Below, one piece after another: positions 1-8,667 of a stretch of 64,000 bases of DNA. The stretch's first letter is position 1. Each line of letters begins with the position of its first letter. The translations under genes were made by a program, and so were the position numbers. Under the pieces are notes generated by a model, which saw only the letters and a list, made by a program, of their open reading frames with translations, had not been told where the DNA came from and did not search any database. Source of the stretch: Flavobacterium sp. 1. GTDB taxonomy: Bacteria > Bacteroidota > Bacteroidia > Flavobacteriales > Flavobacteriaceae. The DNA is taken from contig NZ_PGER01000001.1 of NCBI RefSeq assembly GCF_002797935.1, positions 372,001 through 436,000 on the forward strand, written 5' to 3'.

Positions 1-1
1 A

Positions 2-361
2 CAAGGCAAAAACGTGATGATGGTAGGCGATGGGCTTAATGATGCCGGAGCTTTGGCACAAAGCAACGTTGGTATTTCCATATCCGAAAACGTAAATGTT
101 TTTTCTCCCGCCTGCGATGCTATTTTGGATGCAAAGGAATTTAAAAAACTGCATTATTTTTTAAAATTATCCCAAAAATCTATTTTGACCATCAAAATGA
201 GCTTCACTTTATCACTTTTATATAATGTAGTAGGATTATCGTTTGCCATTACCGGGAATCTCTTGCCACTGGTTGCTGCTATTATTATGCCTCTGAGTAC
301 CATTACGATAGTGAGTTTTGTAACGTTGATGAGTAATTATTATTCTCGAAAAATAAATTAG
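2..361 (+). CDS. ccoI: Heavy-metal P-type ATPase, C-terminal part (CcoI/FixI-like), partial
   Basis: Only the last ~119 residues are present; the reading frame is open from the window edge. The P-type ATPase hinge motif GDGLNDAGAL is visible at the start, followed by a region with two hydrophobic segments (around SFTLSLLYNVVGL and LLPLVAAIIMPLS) and a short basic tail. This is the standard end of a Cu-transporting P1B ATPase. Because ccoS, ccoNO, ccoQ and ccoP follow on the same strand, it is most likely the CcoI ATPase that supplies copper to the cbb3 oxidase, rather than a detoxification CopA. The N-terminal metal-binding domain and the CPC motif lie outside the window, so substrate specificity is inferred from context. 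Confidence 0.85.
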   Translation, partial: QGKNVMMVGDGLNDAGALAQSNVGISISENVNVFSPACDAILDAKEFKKLHYFLKLSQKSILTIKMSFTLSLLYNVVGLSFAITGNLLPLVAAIIMPLSTITIVSFVTLMSNYYSRKIN

Positions 362-415
362 TTTAACAGGGAATTGTTTTCTTTTTTTTCATATTTTTAA
401 CATATTCGATTAAAT

Positions 416-459
416 ATGATAATTGTCATTTTTTGTAAAAAGTGATACCTATAATTTTG
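416..459 (+). promoter_or_regulatory. CRP/FNR-type promoter of the cbb3 cluster
   Basis: ATGATAATTGTCAT (416-429) is a TGA-N6-TCA dyad of the kind bound by CRP/FNR-family dimers. It is followed by TAATTTTG (452-459), a match to the Bacteroidetes -7 element TAnnTTTG. The dyad centre lies 36.5 nt before the end of the -7 element, which puts it near -41.5 for a start ~5 nt downstream, a class II activator position. The hemN promoter carries the same 14-mer and the same TAATTTTG at the same spacing. Confidence 0.6.
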
Positions 460-492
460 TTAACCTAAAATTAAGATTATAAAATTAAGATT

Positions 493-672
493 ATGAGTGT
501 TATCTATTTATTAATTGCCATAAGTATTTTCGTTGCCATTGGTTTTTTTATTGCTTTTGTTTTTGCGGTAAAATCCGGTCAGTATGATGATGATTATACA
601 CCATCAGTCAGAATGCTGTTTGACGATGAATTAATTAAATCTTCACAAAAGAAATCAGAAATTAAGAGTTAA
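493..672 (+). CDS. ccoS: cbb3-type cytochrome oxidase assembly protein CcoS
   Basis: A 59-residue protein starting MSVIYLLIAIS. It has one N-terminal membrane segment (residues ~4-26) followed by the short acidic motif SGQYDDDYTP and a FDDE stretch, the typical CcoS layout. CcoS is needed for cofactor (heme and copper) maturation of the CcoN subunit in cbb3 oxidases. It lies between the ccoI-like ATPase and ccoNO on the same strand, and the predicted CRP/FNR-type promoter is just upstream, so it is probably the first gene of the oxidase transcript. Confidence 0.85.
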   Translation: MSVIYLLIAISIFVAIGFFIAFVFAVKSGQYDDDYTPSVRMLFDDELIKSSQKKSEIKS

Positions 673-725
673 ACTACTCTTTAATCTTTTACCAATTTTA
701 AACAACCTTAAAAATAATTATAAAT

Positions 726-2903
726 ATGGAAATGGAACAATTTTATTATGACAACAAAATTGTAAAGAAATTCATTTATGCTACCATACTGTTTGGAGTA
801 GTGGGAATGCTGGTAGGTCTTATTTTGGCTACTATGTTCCTTTTTCCAAACATGACCGAAGGAATTTCGTGGTTAAGTTTTGGCAGATTGAGACCTTTAC
901 ATACCAATGCAGTTATTTTTGCCTTTGTTGGTAATGCTATGTTTGCTGGTGTTTATTATTCGCTTCAGCGATTGTTAAAAGCCAGAATGTATAGTGATTT
1001 CTTGAGTAATCTGAATTTTTGGGGTTGGCAGTTAATTATTGTTGCCGCAGCAGTTTCTCTTCCGTTAGGATATACTTCTTCAAAAGAATATGCCGAATTG
1101 GAATGGCCTATTGATATAGCTATTGCTTTAATATGGGTGGCTTTCGGAATCAATATGATTGGTACGATGCTAAAAAGAAGAGAACGCCATTTGTATGTTG
1201 CCATTTGGTTTTATTTAGCCACATTTATTACAGTGGCTGTTTTACATATTTTTAATAGTTTAGAGTTGCCTATTTCTGCAATGAAGAGTTACTCTGTTTA
1301 TGCAGGAGTTCAAGATGCATTAGTACAATGGTGGTATGGTCATAATGCTGTTGCTTTTTTCTTGACGACTCCATTTTTGGGTTTAATGTATTATTTTGTG
1401 CCGAAAGTGGCCAATCGACCTGTGTATTCTTATAGACTTTCAATAATACACTTTTGGTCATTAATATTTTTATATATCTGGGCAGGTCCTCACCATTTGT
1501 TGTATTCTGCTTTGCCTACATGGGCGCAAAATTTAGGAGTTGTATTTTCTGTGATGCTGATTGCTCCATCTTGGGGAGGAATGATTAATGGACTATTGAC
1601 TTTAAGAGGAGTTTGGGATAAAGTCCGTGAAGAACCAGTATTGAAGTTTTTTGTTGTTGCTATGACAGGTTATGGTATGGCTACTTTTGAAGGTCCAATG
1701 CTTTCTCTTAAAAATGTAAACGCAATAGCGCACTATACAGATTGGATTATTGCTCACGTTCACGTAGGTGCACTGGCATGGAATGGTTTTATGGCTTTCG
1801 GTATCATTTATTGGCTGATTCCAAGAATGACAAAAACAACTTTATATTCCACTAAATTGGCCAACTTCCATTTTTGGGTTGGAACACTAGGAATTATATT
1901 ATATGCATTGCCAATGTATTTGGCAGGTTTCCTTCAGGCTTCTATGTGGAAACAATTTAATCCAGACGGAACCTTAACCTACGGTAACTTTCTTGAAACC
2001 GTTACTCAAATCATGCCAATGTATTGGATGAGAGCCATTGGAGGAACGATGTATTTGGTTGGAATGTTAACGTTGGTTTATAATATTATTCAAACAGTGA
2101 GAGCTGGCGAGGAAGTAGAAGATGAATTGGCAGAAGCTCCAGCATTGCAAACCATTAGTGAAGGAAGATTAAAAGGAGAGAAATACCACTCTTGGTTGGA
2201 AAGAAAACCAATAAAAATGGCTGTATTTGCTACAATCGCTATACTAATTGGCGGAATCATACAAATTGTTCCAACGATTATGGTGAAATCAAATATTCCA
2301 ACAATTTCGAGTGTTAAGCCGTATTCGCCTTTGGAACTAGAAGGGCGTGATTTATACATCCGCGAAGGTTGTGTGGGATGTCATTCTCAATCTGTTCGTC
2401 CTTTTAGAAGTGAAGTAGAGCGTTATGGACCACAATCCAAAGCAGGAGAGTTTGTGTATGATCATCCATTTTTGTGGGGATCAAAACGTACAGGTCCCGA
2501 TTTGTTGAGAGTTGGAGGGAAATACAATGACAATTGGCATTTTAACCACTTCTGGAGTCCTCAAAGTATATCGGCAGGTTCTATTATGCCAAGCTACAAA
2601 TGGCTTTTTGATAATAAACCGATGGATATTTCTATGACCGAAAAGAAAATGAAAGCAATGCGAACTCTTGGTGTTCCTTATGATGATGCTCAAATTGCAA
2701 GCGGACTGAAAGATTTGAGAACACAAGCTATTGCCATCGAGGAAAGTCTTAAAAATGATCCTGACTTTGTAAAAAGTTATGAAGACAGCAAGAAAAAAGC
2801 ATTGGCGAGAGGGGAGAAATTCGTTCCAATGAATGAAAGGGAAATTGTGGCTTTGATTGCTTATATACAAAGATTGGGCACTGATATTAAAGTGAAAGAA
2901 TAA
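726..2903 (+). CDS. ccoNO: cbb3 cytochrome c oxidase, fused subunits I and II (CcoNO)
   Basis: At 725 residues this is a fusion of CcoN (heme-copper oxidase subunit I, residues ~1-500) and CcoO (mono-heme cytochrome c, ~530-725). The CcoN part shows the expected histidines: His59 (HTNAVIF), His206 (WWYGHNAV), His256/His257 (GPHHLL) and His344/His346 (AHVHVG), ligands of the b hemes and CuB. The CcoO part has a CVGCH heme c site at Cys549, Cys552 and His553, followed by SQSVRPF and later IMPSYKW with the probable axial Met. It reduces O2 at the inner membrane with high affinity. A ccoNO fusion is the usual arrangement in Bacteroidetes; in Proteobacteria the two are separate genes. Confidence 0.95.
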   Translation: MEMEQFYYDNKIVKKFIYATILFGVVGMLVGLILATMFLFPNMTEGISWLSFGRLRPLHTNAVIFAFVGNAMFAGVYYSLQRLLKARMYSDFLSNLNFWGWQLIIVAAAVSLPLGYTSSKEYAELEWPIDIAIALIWVAFGINMIGTMLKRRERHLYVAIWFYLATFITVAVLHIFNSLELPISAMKSYSVYAGVQDALVQWWYGHNAVAFFLTTPFLGLMYYFVPKVANRPVYSYRLSIIHFWSLIFLYIWAGPHHLLYSALPTWAQNLGVVFSVMLIAPSWGGMINGLLTLRGVWDKVREEPVLKFFVVAMTGYGMATFEGPMLSLKNVNAIAHYTDWIIAHVHVGALAWNGFMAFGIIYWLIPRMTKTTLYSTKLANFHFWVGTLGIILYALPMYLAGFLQASMWKQFNPDGTLTYGNFLETVTQIMPMYWMRAIGGTMYLVGMLTLVYNIIQTVRAGEEVEDELAEAPALQTISEGRLKGEKYHSWLERKPIKMAVFATIAILIGGIIQIVPTIMVKSNIPTISSVKPYSPLELEGRDLYIREGCVGCHSQSVRPFRSEVERYGPQSKAGEFVYDHPFLWGSKRTGPDLLRVGGKYNDNWHFNHFWSPQSISAGSIMPSYKWLFDNKPMDISMTEKKMKAMRTLGVPYDDAQIASGLKDLRTQAIAIEESLKNDPDFVKSYEDSKKKALARGEKFVPMNEREIVALIAYIQRLGTDIKVKE

Positions 2904-2918
2904 TAAAAGGGAAACGTT

Positions 2919-3086
2919 ATGTTCGAACAAATAAAACACAATATGGAGACCATTGCCGGTGTTGCCATATTTCCAATACTGTCGTTACTGATTTTCTTTT
3001 TCTTTTTTCTGGGGTTAGGACTTTGGGTCTATTCGTATAAAAAGGAGACGATTGATGAGATAAGCCAAATCCCATTAGAAGATTAA
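2919..3086 (+). CDS. ccoQ: CcoQ-like cbb3 oxidase subunit IV
   Basis: A 55-residue protein, MFEQIKHNMETIAG onward, with one membrane segment rich in Phe and Leu (residues ~16-38) and a short charged tail. It begins 15 bp after ccoNO and ends 25 bp before ccoP. Size, topology and position match CcoQ, a small stabilising subunit of cbb3 oxidases. Sequence identity among CcoQ proteins is low, so the call rests mainly on position. Confidence 0.7.
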   Translation: MFEQIKHNMETIAGVAIFPILSLLIFFFFFLGLGLWVYSYKKETIDEISQIPLED

Positions 3087-3111
3087 ATTGTACAATTTCA
3101 AAAAAACATAA

Positions 3112-4044
3112 ATGATGAAAAAATTAATTCCATCTTATATAAGAGTCCTTTTCATATTTTTCGCAGCTGTTGGGCTGTTGGAATATTTAATTGATTCTGG
3201 CGATCGTCCTGCATTTATAAAATACCCAATGGTTGCAGTCTTTTTGTTCGTGTTGCTTTTCCTTTTGATTGCAATCGAAGTTACTTTGAGTGCTGTTAAT
3301 ATCATTACGTACAGATTGCTGACAGAGGAAGAGAAAGCAAAATTAGCTCATGAGGACAGTTTAAGCCTGAAAGATAAAAGCTGGTACAAAAACCTTATGC
3401 AGCGCTTGACGAGAACCGTGCCGATTGAAGATGAAAAACAATTATTAATGGATCACGATTATGACGGAATTAAAGAATTGGATAATAATTTACCGCCATG
3501 GTGGGTTTATTTATTTTATGCCTGTATTATTTTCTCTGCAATATATTTGGTTCGTTATGAAATCATGGGAGCCCCAGACCAAGAAACCGAATTGAAAAAT
3601 GAATTGGCTCAAGCCAAAGTTGAAGTGGCTGAATATATGAAAACAGCTCCTGACTTGATGGATGAAAAAACAGTAACTTTGTTAACGGAGCCTGCTGATT
3701 TAGATGCCGGAAAAGCAATTTTTACAACTAATTGCGTAGCTTGTCACAGAGCGGATGCCGGAGGTCAAATCGGACCTAACTTGACGGATGACCATTGGAT
3801 ATTGGGTGGCGGAATTAAGAATTTATTTCACACTATTACTAATGGAGGACGTGATGGCAAAGGGATGATTGCCTGGAAAGGAACTTTGAAACCAAAAGAA
3901 ATTCAAGCGGTTGCAAGTTATGTTATCTCTCTGAGAGGAAGTAATCCAAAAGACCCGAAAGCACCTGATGGTGAAATATGGGTAGAAGACGGAGCGCCAG
4001 CTGCAGCAACAGCTCCTGCTGCTGACAGTACTCAAGTAAAATAA
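3112..4044 (+). CDS. ccoP: cbb3 cytochrome c oxidase subunit III (CcoP)
   Basis: 310 residues. Two hydrophobic segments near the N-terminus are followed by a conserved NNLPPWW element and a third membrane segment, as in the CcoP N-terminal domain. A C-terminal cytochrome c domain has a single CVACH heme site (Cys208, Cys211, His212) and a GPNLTDD motif. The C-terminus is Ala/Pro-rich. Proteobacterial CcoP has two heme c sites; only one is seen here. It would pass electrons from the periplasmic donor to CcoO. Met1 and Met2 are adjacent, so either could start translation. Confidence 0.92.
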   Translation: MMKKLIPSYIRVLFIFFAAVGLLEYLIDSGDRPAFIKYPMVAVFLFVLLFLLIAIEVTLSAVNIITYRLLTEEEKAKLAHEDSLSLKDKSWYKNLMQRLTRTVPIEDEKQLLMDHDYDGIKELDNNLPPWWVYLFYACIIFSAIYLVRYEIMGAPDQETELKNELAQAKVEVAEYMKTAPDLMDEKTVTLLTEPADLDAGKAIFTTNCVACHRADAGGQIGPNLTDDHWILGGGIKNLFHTITNGGRDGKGMIAWKGTLKPKEIQAVASYVISLRGSNPKDPKAPDGEIWVEDGAPAAATAPAADSTQVK

Positions 4045-4062
4045 TAATTATAATAAAAAATG

Positions 4063-4107
4063 AAGGGCTTTGTCAAAATTCAATACTTTGAGAAAGCTCT
4101 TTTTTTG
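4063..4107 (+). terminator. Hairpin with T-run between ccoP and ccoG
   Basis: Imperfect inverted repeat 4063-4077 / 4087-4101 (core GGCTTTGTCAAA paired with TTTGAGAAAGCT, one internal mismatch) followed by a run of T. It could terminate or attenuate transcription between the structural genes (ccoNOQP) and the assembly genes (ccoGH). Confidence 0.5.
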
Positions 4108-4124
4108 TATTTAAAAATAAAAAA

Positions 4125-5543
4125 ATGTCAAACAATCTAGACGAATCTTTTAGAGATACCATTGGAACTATTGATAAAGAAGGTCATAGAAAATATATTT
4201 ACCCCAAAAAACCTTCCGGTAAGTTTTATGATTATAGAAAATGGGTCAGCTATTTTTTATTAATAATTCTTATTGTCAATCCTTTTATAAAAATAAACGG
4301 GAACCAGTTCATGATGTTCAATGTGCTGGAACGTCGTTTTAATATTTTTAGTTTTCCTTTTTGGCCACAGGACTTTTACATTTTTGTATTGTTTATGGTG
4401 ATTGGGGTCGTATTTGTTATTTTGTTTACGGTTATTTTTGGAAGGATCTTTTGTGGCTGGATTTGCCCGCAGACTATTTTTATGGAAATGGTTTTCCGTC
4501 GGATAGAATATTGGATAGAAGGCGATAGGGGAGCACAAATCCGTTTGGAAAAACAAGAATGGAATGGTGAAAAAATAAGAAAGAAAACTTTAAAATGGTT
4601 TGCGTTTCTTGTGATTTCGTTTCTAATTGCCAATGTATTTTTAGCCTATTTGATTGGTAGTGATGAATTATTCCGTTTGATTGAGGACGGACCTTTGGCT
4701 CATTCCAGCAGTTTTGTATCATTGTTGATTTTCACTGGCGTTTTTTATTTTGTTTTTGCTTGGTTTAGGGAACAAGTCTGTATTATAGCTTGCCCTTACG
4801 GAAGGCTCCAAGGTGTTTTATTGGACAAAAAATCAATAAACGTGGCTTATGATTTTGTTCGTGGAGAGAAAGAAGTAGGAAGAGCCAAATTTAATAAGCA
4901 GGAAGACCGCGAGGCTTCAGGAAAAGGAGATTGCATCGATTGTAAACAATGTGTGAATGTATGTCCGACAGGAATTGATATTCGAAATGGAGTGCAGTTG
5001 GAATGTGTGAATTGTACAGCCTGTATCGATGAATGCGATACGATAATGAAAAGTGTTGGATTGCCGTTAGGACTTATTCGATACGCATCTGAAGATGAAA
5101 TTGAAACTAAGGCCAAGTTTAAATTTACTGCCAGGATGAAAGGTTACACGGCAATATTAGTTATATTAGTCGGGATACTTACAGGCTTGCTGTTTTTAAG
5201 AACAGAAGTTGAAGCTACCATTCTGAGGTTGCCAGGACAATTATTCCAGCACAAAGGGGAGAATATCAGTAATATTTATACTTTTAAAATCATTAATAAA
5301 ACGAATCATGATATCAATGATCTGCACTTTAAATTGGTTGGAATTAAAGGTACGTTAAAGGTAGTTGGTGTTCAGGAATTAAAAGTGCCTAAACACGAAA
5401 TGTCCAGCGGAACTATGTTTATAGAAATTAATAGATTTTTGTTGGAAAGTGACCGAACTAAATTAGAAATAGACCTTTATGAAGGAAATAAAAAAATTGA
5501 GACAACCAATACTAATTTTTTAAGCCCGCGAAGTTTTGACTAA
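4125..5543 (+). CDS. ccoG: cbb3 oxidase accessory protein CcoG (FixG/RdxA family)
   Basis: 472 residues with several membrane segments, a CGWICPQ motif and an ACPYGRLQG motif, then a ferredoxin-like region with two cysteine clusters (CIDCKQCVNVCP and CVNCTACIDECD) that would bind two 4Fe-4S clusters. A further membrane segment and a C-terminal extracytoplasmic domain follow. CcoG is reported to act as a cupric reductase that supplies Cu(I) during cbb3 assembly. It lies downstream of ccoP and upstream of ccoH, the conventional order. Confidence 0.93.
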   Translation: MSNNLDESFRDTIGTIDKEGHRKYIYPKKPSGKFYDYRKWVSYFLLIILIVNPFIKINGNQFMMFNVLERRFNIFSFPFWPQDFYIFVLFMVIGVVFVILFTVIFGRIFCGWICPQTIFMEMVFRRIEYWIEGDRGAQIRLEKQEWNGEKIRKKTLKWFAFLVISFLIANVFLAYLIGSDELFRLIEDGPLAHSSSFVSLLIFTGVFYFVFAWFREQVCIIACPYGRLQGVLLDKKSINVAYDFVRGEKEVGRAKFNKQEDREASGKGDCIDCKQCVNVCPTGIDIRNGVQLECVNCTACIDECDTIMKSVGLPLGLIRYASEDEIETKAKFKFTARMKGYTAILVILVGILTGLLFLRTEVEATILRLPGQLFQHKGENISNIYTFKIINKTNHDINDLHFKLVGIKGTLKVVGVQELKVPKHEMSSGTMFIEINRFLLESDRTKLEIDLYEGNKKIETTNTNFLSPRSFD

Positions 5544-5596
5544 TTTTGTTGTTTCATAAAGTTTCAATAGTCGGATAATAACATAAAAAAGATAAA

Positions 5597-6052
5597 ATGA
5601 AAATTAATTGGGGAACTTATATCGTGATTGCTTTTGCTTTATTCATAAGCTTTATTATGTATTTTGTTGTAAAAGTACAATCGGACAGTAAGTATGATAA
5701 TGATTTGGTAGTTGAAGAGTATTACAAACATGATGTGCATTTTCAGGACGAAATGGCTCGTATTCAAAACGCTCATGATTTAAAAACCAAGCCGGTAATC
5801 ACAGTTGACGCTACTAATGGTATTACTATTGTTTTTCCTGCTGATTTTACTCCTTCAGCTATCAAAGGGACTGTTGCGTTTTATAGAGCTTCTAATAAAA
5901 AATTTGATTTCCAAGTGCCACTTTCGTTTACTGATTCGGCTTCATTGGTTATACCAAAAAATAAGTTTATTGGAGGCGAATGGAATATCAATATGGAATG
6001 GAAATATGAAGGTAAATCCTATTTGACTAAAGAAGAGATTTATATTAAATAG
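5597..6052 (+). CDS. ccoH: CcoH/FixH family protein
   Basis: 151 residues: one N-terminal membrane anchor (GTYIVIAFALFISFIMYFVV), then a periplasmic domain that includes VVEEYYKHDVHFQDE, a signature of FixH/CcoH proteins, and a beta-rich end (GGEWNINMEWKYEGKSY). CcoH is a membrane-bound assembly and stability factor of cbb3 oxidase. It starts 53 bp after ccoG on the same strand. Confidence 0.88.
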   Translation: MKINWGTYIVIAFALFISFIMYFVVKVQSDSKYDNDLVVEEYYKHDVHFQDEMARIQNAHDLKTKPVITVDATNGITIVFPADFTPSAIKGTVAFYRASNKKFDFQVPLSFTDSASLVIPKNKFIGGEWNINMEWKYEGKSYLTKEEIYIK

Positions 6053-6170
6053 AAAGAAAATAGAGTAGAGTTAATAGAATAAAGAAAATAGGGAAAAGTA
6101 AAATTAGTTTTAAATAATTTCACTCTAAAATCTGCAATCTAAAGTCTAAAATCAGCAATCTAAAATCCGC

Positions 6171-6872
6171 ATGCTTTACACTGCTTTTTTGTTTGGATTA
6201 ATCAGTAGTTTTCACTGCATAGGAATGTGCGGTCCCATTGCTATGATGCTGCCTGTAGAGCGAAATAATCCTACCAAAAAGGTAATCCAAATTTGTACTT
6301 ATCATTTAGGACGCTTAATGGCGTATGGAAGCATAGGGCTGCTATTTGGCCTGTTGGGAAAAGGCTTATTTTTGGCAGGGATTCAGCAACAATTGTCCAT
6401 ATTTATTGGTATTGCCATGATTTTAGTGATTCTGACTCCTGAAAAGATTTTGGCTCAATATAATTTTTCTAAACCGGTTTATAAATGGATTTCAAAAATT
6501 AAGCAAAATCTAGGCAGTCATTTTAAAAACAAAAGTTTCAAATCGCTTTTTATTATTGGTTTGCTCAACGGTTTTTTGCCCTGCGGAATGGTTTATGTTG
6601 CTTTATTTGGAGCAATTGCTATGCAGAGTGCGGGCTTTGGACTGCTGTACATGCTGCTTTTTGGTTTGGGAACCGTGCCTTTGATGAGTTTGGTGGTATA
6701 CATCAATTCATTTCTGACCGTTCGAATCCGAAACAAGATTCAAAAAGTGATTCCGTATGTTGGCGTTATTATAGGCGTATTGTTTATTCTGAGGGGTTTA
6801 GGACTTGGAATTCCCTATGTCTCTCCATCTAATATGAGTTTGTTTATACAAGAAAAAGCCAATTGCCATTAA
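6171..6872 (+). CDS. TauE/SafE-type (DsbD_2-like) membrane protein, probable cbb3/copper assembly factor
   Basis: 233 residues and very hydrophobic, with about six membrane segments. Two similar motifs face each other in the sequence: FHCIGMCGPIAMMLP near residue 14 and GLLNGFLPCGMVY near 131. These are the paired Cys/Gly motifs of the DsbD_2/TauE-SafE family found beside ccoGH in many bacteria, where a role in copper delivery to the oxidase is suspected. Position after ccoH supports such a role; direct function is not established by the sequence. Confidence 0.75.
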   Translation: MLYTAFLFGLISSFHCIGMCGPIAMMLPVERNNPTKKVIQICTYHLGRLMAYGSIGLLFGLLGKGLFLAGIQQQLSIFIGIAMILVILTPEKILAQYNFSKPVYKWISKIKQNLGSHFKNKSFKSLFIIGLLNGFLPCGMVYVALFGAIAMQSAGFGLLYMLLFGLGTVPLMSLVVYINSFLTVRIRNKIQKVIPYVGVIIGVLFILRGLGLGIPYVSPSNMSLFIQEKANCH

Positions 6873-6886
6873 TTGGCTTTTTTTTC
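6853..6886 (+). terminator. Intrinsic terminator at the end of the cbb3 cluster
   Basis: AAAAAGCCAATT (6853-6864) pairs with AATTGGCTTTTT (6871-6882), loop GCCATT, followed by T residues. The hairpin overlaps the stop codon of the preceding gene. Confidence 0.8.
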
Positions 6887-7000
6887 CTCCCCCCAACCCT
6901 CTCCAAAGGACAGGGAGTTAGAAGCGGATTATTTTATATTTCTAAAATGGTATTACATTAATTGTTCTCTGTTTTTGCGTGAGTGATGGCAGTGGAACTC

Positions 7001-7052
7001 TTTTTTCTTTCAATTGCCACGGCTTTAAACCCGTGGCAATTGAAAGAAAAAA
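7001..7052. repeat. 22-bp perfect inverted repeat (REP-like)
   Basis: Arms 7001-7022 and 7031-7052 are perfectly complementary and separated by CTTTAAAC. The core is CAATTGCCACGG...CCGTGGCAATTG. It sits in the 306-bp gap between the convergent cbb3 cluster and hemN. It could be a bidirectional terminator, but the lack of a T-run tail beyond the arm and the GC core resemble dispersed REP-type palindromes. The rest of this gap holds no ORF or RNA I recognise. Confidence 0.7.
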
Positions 7053-7178
7053 AGCGGGAACGTACAGCACGACCCGTAGTTTTTACGGAGGGACACGCCC
7101 AAAGAGCTTTAAAAAACAGATGAATTAATAAATTAAGAAGTCATTATTTTAAAGGATTGGTATTATCCTTCGCTTCTT

Positions 7179-8543
7179 TTAAATTGTCATTGAAAACAAT
7201 GTCGTTTCAGGCGTTTTTCTTTTTAGTCTTAAGTCAAATGCCATACAGATGTTGCGCACATACGGTTTTCCTTTTTCGGTGACAATAATTTTGCTGTCGT
7301 TTATAATTAGTAAACCGTCTTTTTCCATTTCTTCTAGCTGAAGTAAAATTTCAGGAATCTCTGGAACATAATTATCGGAATCATCCCAACTGGTTTCAAA
7401 TTGGCACATTAGATTCAAAATATGTCTTCTGATAATCAGATCTTCAGCGGATAATAAATGACCTCTATACACTGGTAATTTATCTGATTCTAATATTTTG
7501 TAATATTCTTCCAGAGTTTTGACATTTTGAGCAAAGCTGTACCAGCTGTCACTTATCGCTGAAACACCCAAGCCAATCATTAATTGAGTTTTTGATGAGC
7601 TATAGCCCATGAAGTTCCGGTGCAGTTTTTTGTCTTCAAACGAATGGTATAAACTGTCTGATTTTAATGCAAAATGATCCATGCCAATTTCATAATATTC
7701 ATTTTCAAAGAGTAATTCTTTCCCAATTTCGTATAGTTTTCTTTTGGCATCGTCTTTAGGGATATCCTCATCATGAAAACCGCGCTGTCCGTTTCCTTTT
7801 ATCCACGGTACATGGGCATAACTGTAAAACGCTAATCTGTCGGGCTGTAGAGAGTTTGTTTTTTCGATGGTATCAATCACATCTTCTACTTCCTGAAAAG
7901 GCAGACCAAATATAATATCGTGTCCGATGGAAGTGTAGCCTATTCTTTTTGCCCAAAAAGTAACTTTGGCAACATTGTGAAAAGGCTGTATTCTATGGAT
8001 GGCTTTTTGTACTTTTTCAGAATAATCCTGAACACCAAAACTCACTCTTCTGAAACCCAAATCATATAATTTTTGCAAATGGGCAAGAGTTGTGTTATTG
8101 GGATGGCCTTCAAAACTGAATTCATAACCCTCAGCTTTTTCGGCTAGTGAAAATATTCCGTTTATTAATTTTTCAAGGCTTTCTATGGAGAAAAATGTTG
8201 GTGTTCCTCCGCCCAAATGGATTTCTTTAATTTTGGGTTTTTTGCCTAAGATATCGCGGTAAAGCGTCCATTCTTTTAGAACAGCCTCAATATATGGATT
8301 TTCGACATTGTGATTTTTGGTGATGCGCTTGTTGCAGCCGCAAAAGGTGCATAAGCTTTCGCAAAAAGGCAGATGGATATATAGACTAATACCTTCTTTG
8401 TCATTGCTTTCCAGAAATGATTTTTTAAGGGTTTGAAGCCATATTTCATTGGTAAATCCCGACTCATCCCAATAAGGAACTGTAGGGTAGCTTGTATAAC
8501 GAGGACCAGGTACATTGTATTTTTGAATTAGTGAAGTTTTCAT
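7179..8543 (-). CDS. hemN: Oxygen-independent coproporphyrinogen III oxidase
   Basis: 454 residues, the usual HemN length. The radical-SAM cysteines are Cys61, Cys65 and Cys68 within HLPFCESLCTFCGC, the N-terminal region begins YNVPGPRYTSYPTVP, and a GGGTPTF motif binds SAM. The enzyme decarboxylates coproporphyrinogen III to protoporphyrinogen IX without O2 in heme synthesis. It is transcribed towards the cbb3 cluster and shares a CRP/FNR-type promoter site with it, which fits co-induction of heme supply and a high-affinity oxidase at low oxygen. Confidence 0.95.
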   Translation of the reverse strand: MKTSLIQKYNVPGPRYTSYPTVPYWDESGFTNEIWLQTLKKSFLESNDKEGISLYIHLPFCESLCTFCGCNKRITKNHNVENPYIEAVLKEWTLYRDILGKKPKIKEIHLGGGTPTFFSIESLEKLINGIFSLAEKAEGYEFSFEGHPNNTTLAHLQKLYDLGFRRVSFGVQDYSEKVQKAIHRIQPFHNVAKVTFWAKRIGYTSIGHDIIFGLPFQEVEDVIDTIEKTNSLQPDRLAFYSYAHVPWIKGNGQRGFHDEDIPKDDAKRKLYEIGKELLFENEYYEIGMDHFALKSDSLYHSFEDKKLHRNFMGYSSSKTQLMIGLGVSAISDSWYSFAQNVKTLEEYYKILESDKLPVYRGHLLSAEDLIIRRHILNLMCQFETSWDDSDNYVPEIPEILLQLEEMEKDGLLIINDSKIIVTEKGKPYVRNICMAFDLRLKRKTPETTLFSMTI

Positions 8544-8566
8544 AATTTCGCATTTAATGTAAATGA

Positions 8567-8610
8567 CAAAATTAGGCTGACTTTTTATGGATTAAAATGA
8601 TAATTGTCAT
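8567..8610 (-). promoter_or_regulatory. CRP/FNR-type promoter of hemN
   Basis: The + strand shows ATGATAATTGTCAT at 8597-8610, identical to the site upstream of ccoS. On the minus strand a TAATTTTG -7 element runs 8574 to 8567. The dyad centre (8603.5) is 36.5 nt from the end of the -7 element, exactly as at ccoS. The hemN ATG is at 8543. Confidence 0.6.
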
Positions 8611-8667
8611 ATTTTTTTGTAGCTATATACTGAAAAACAGGCTCTTTTGAGCCTATTCGTAGATTTG

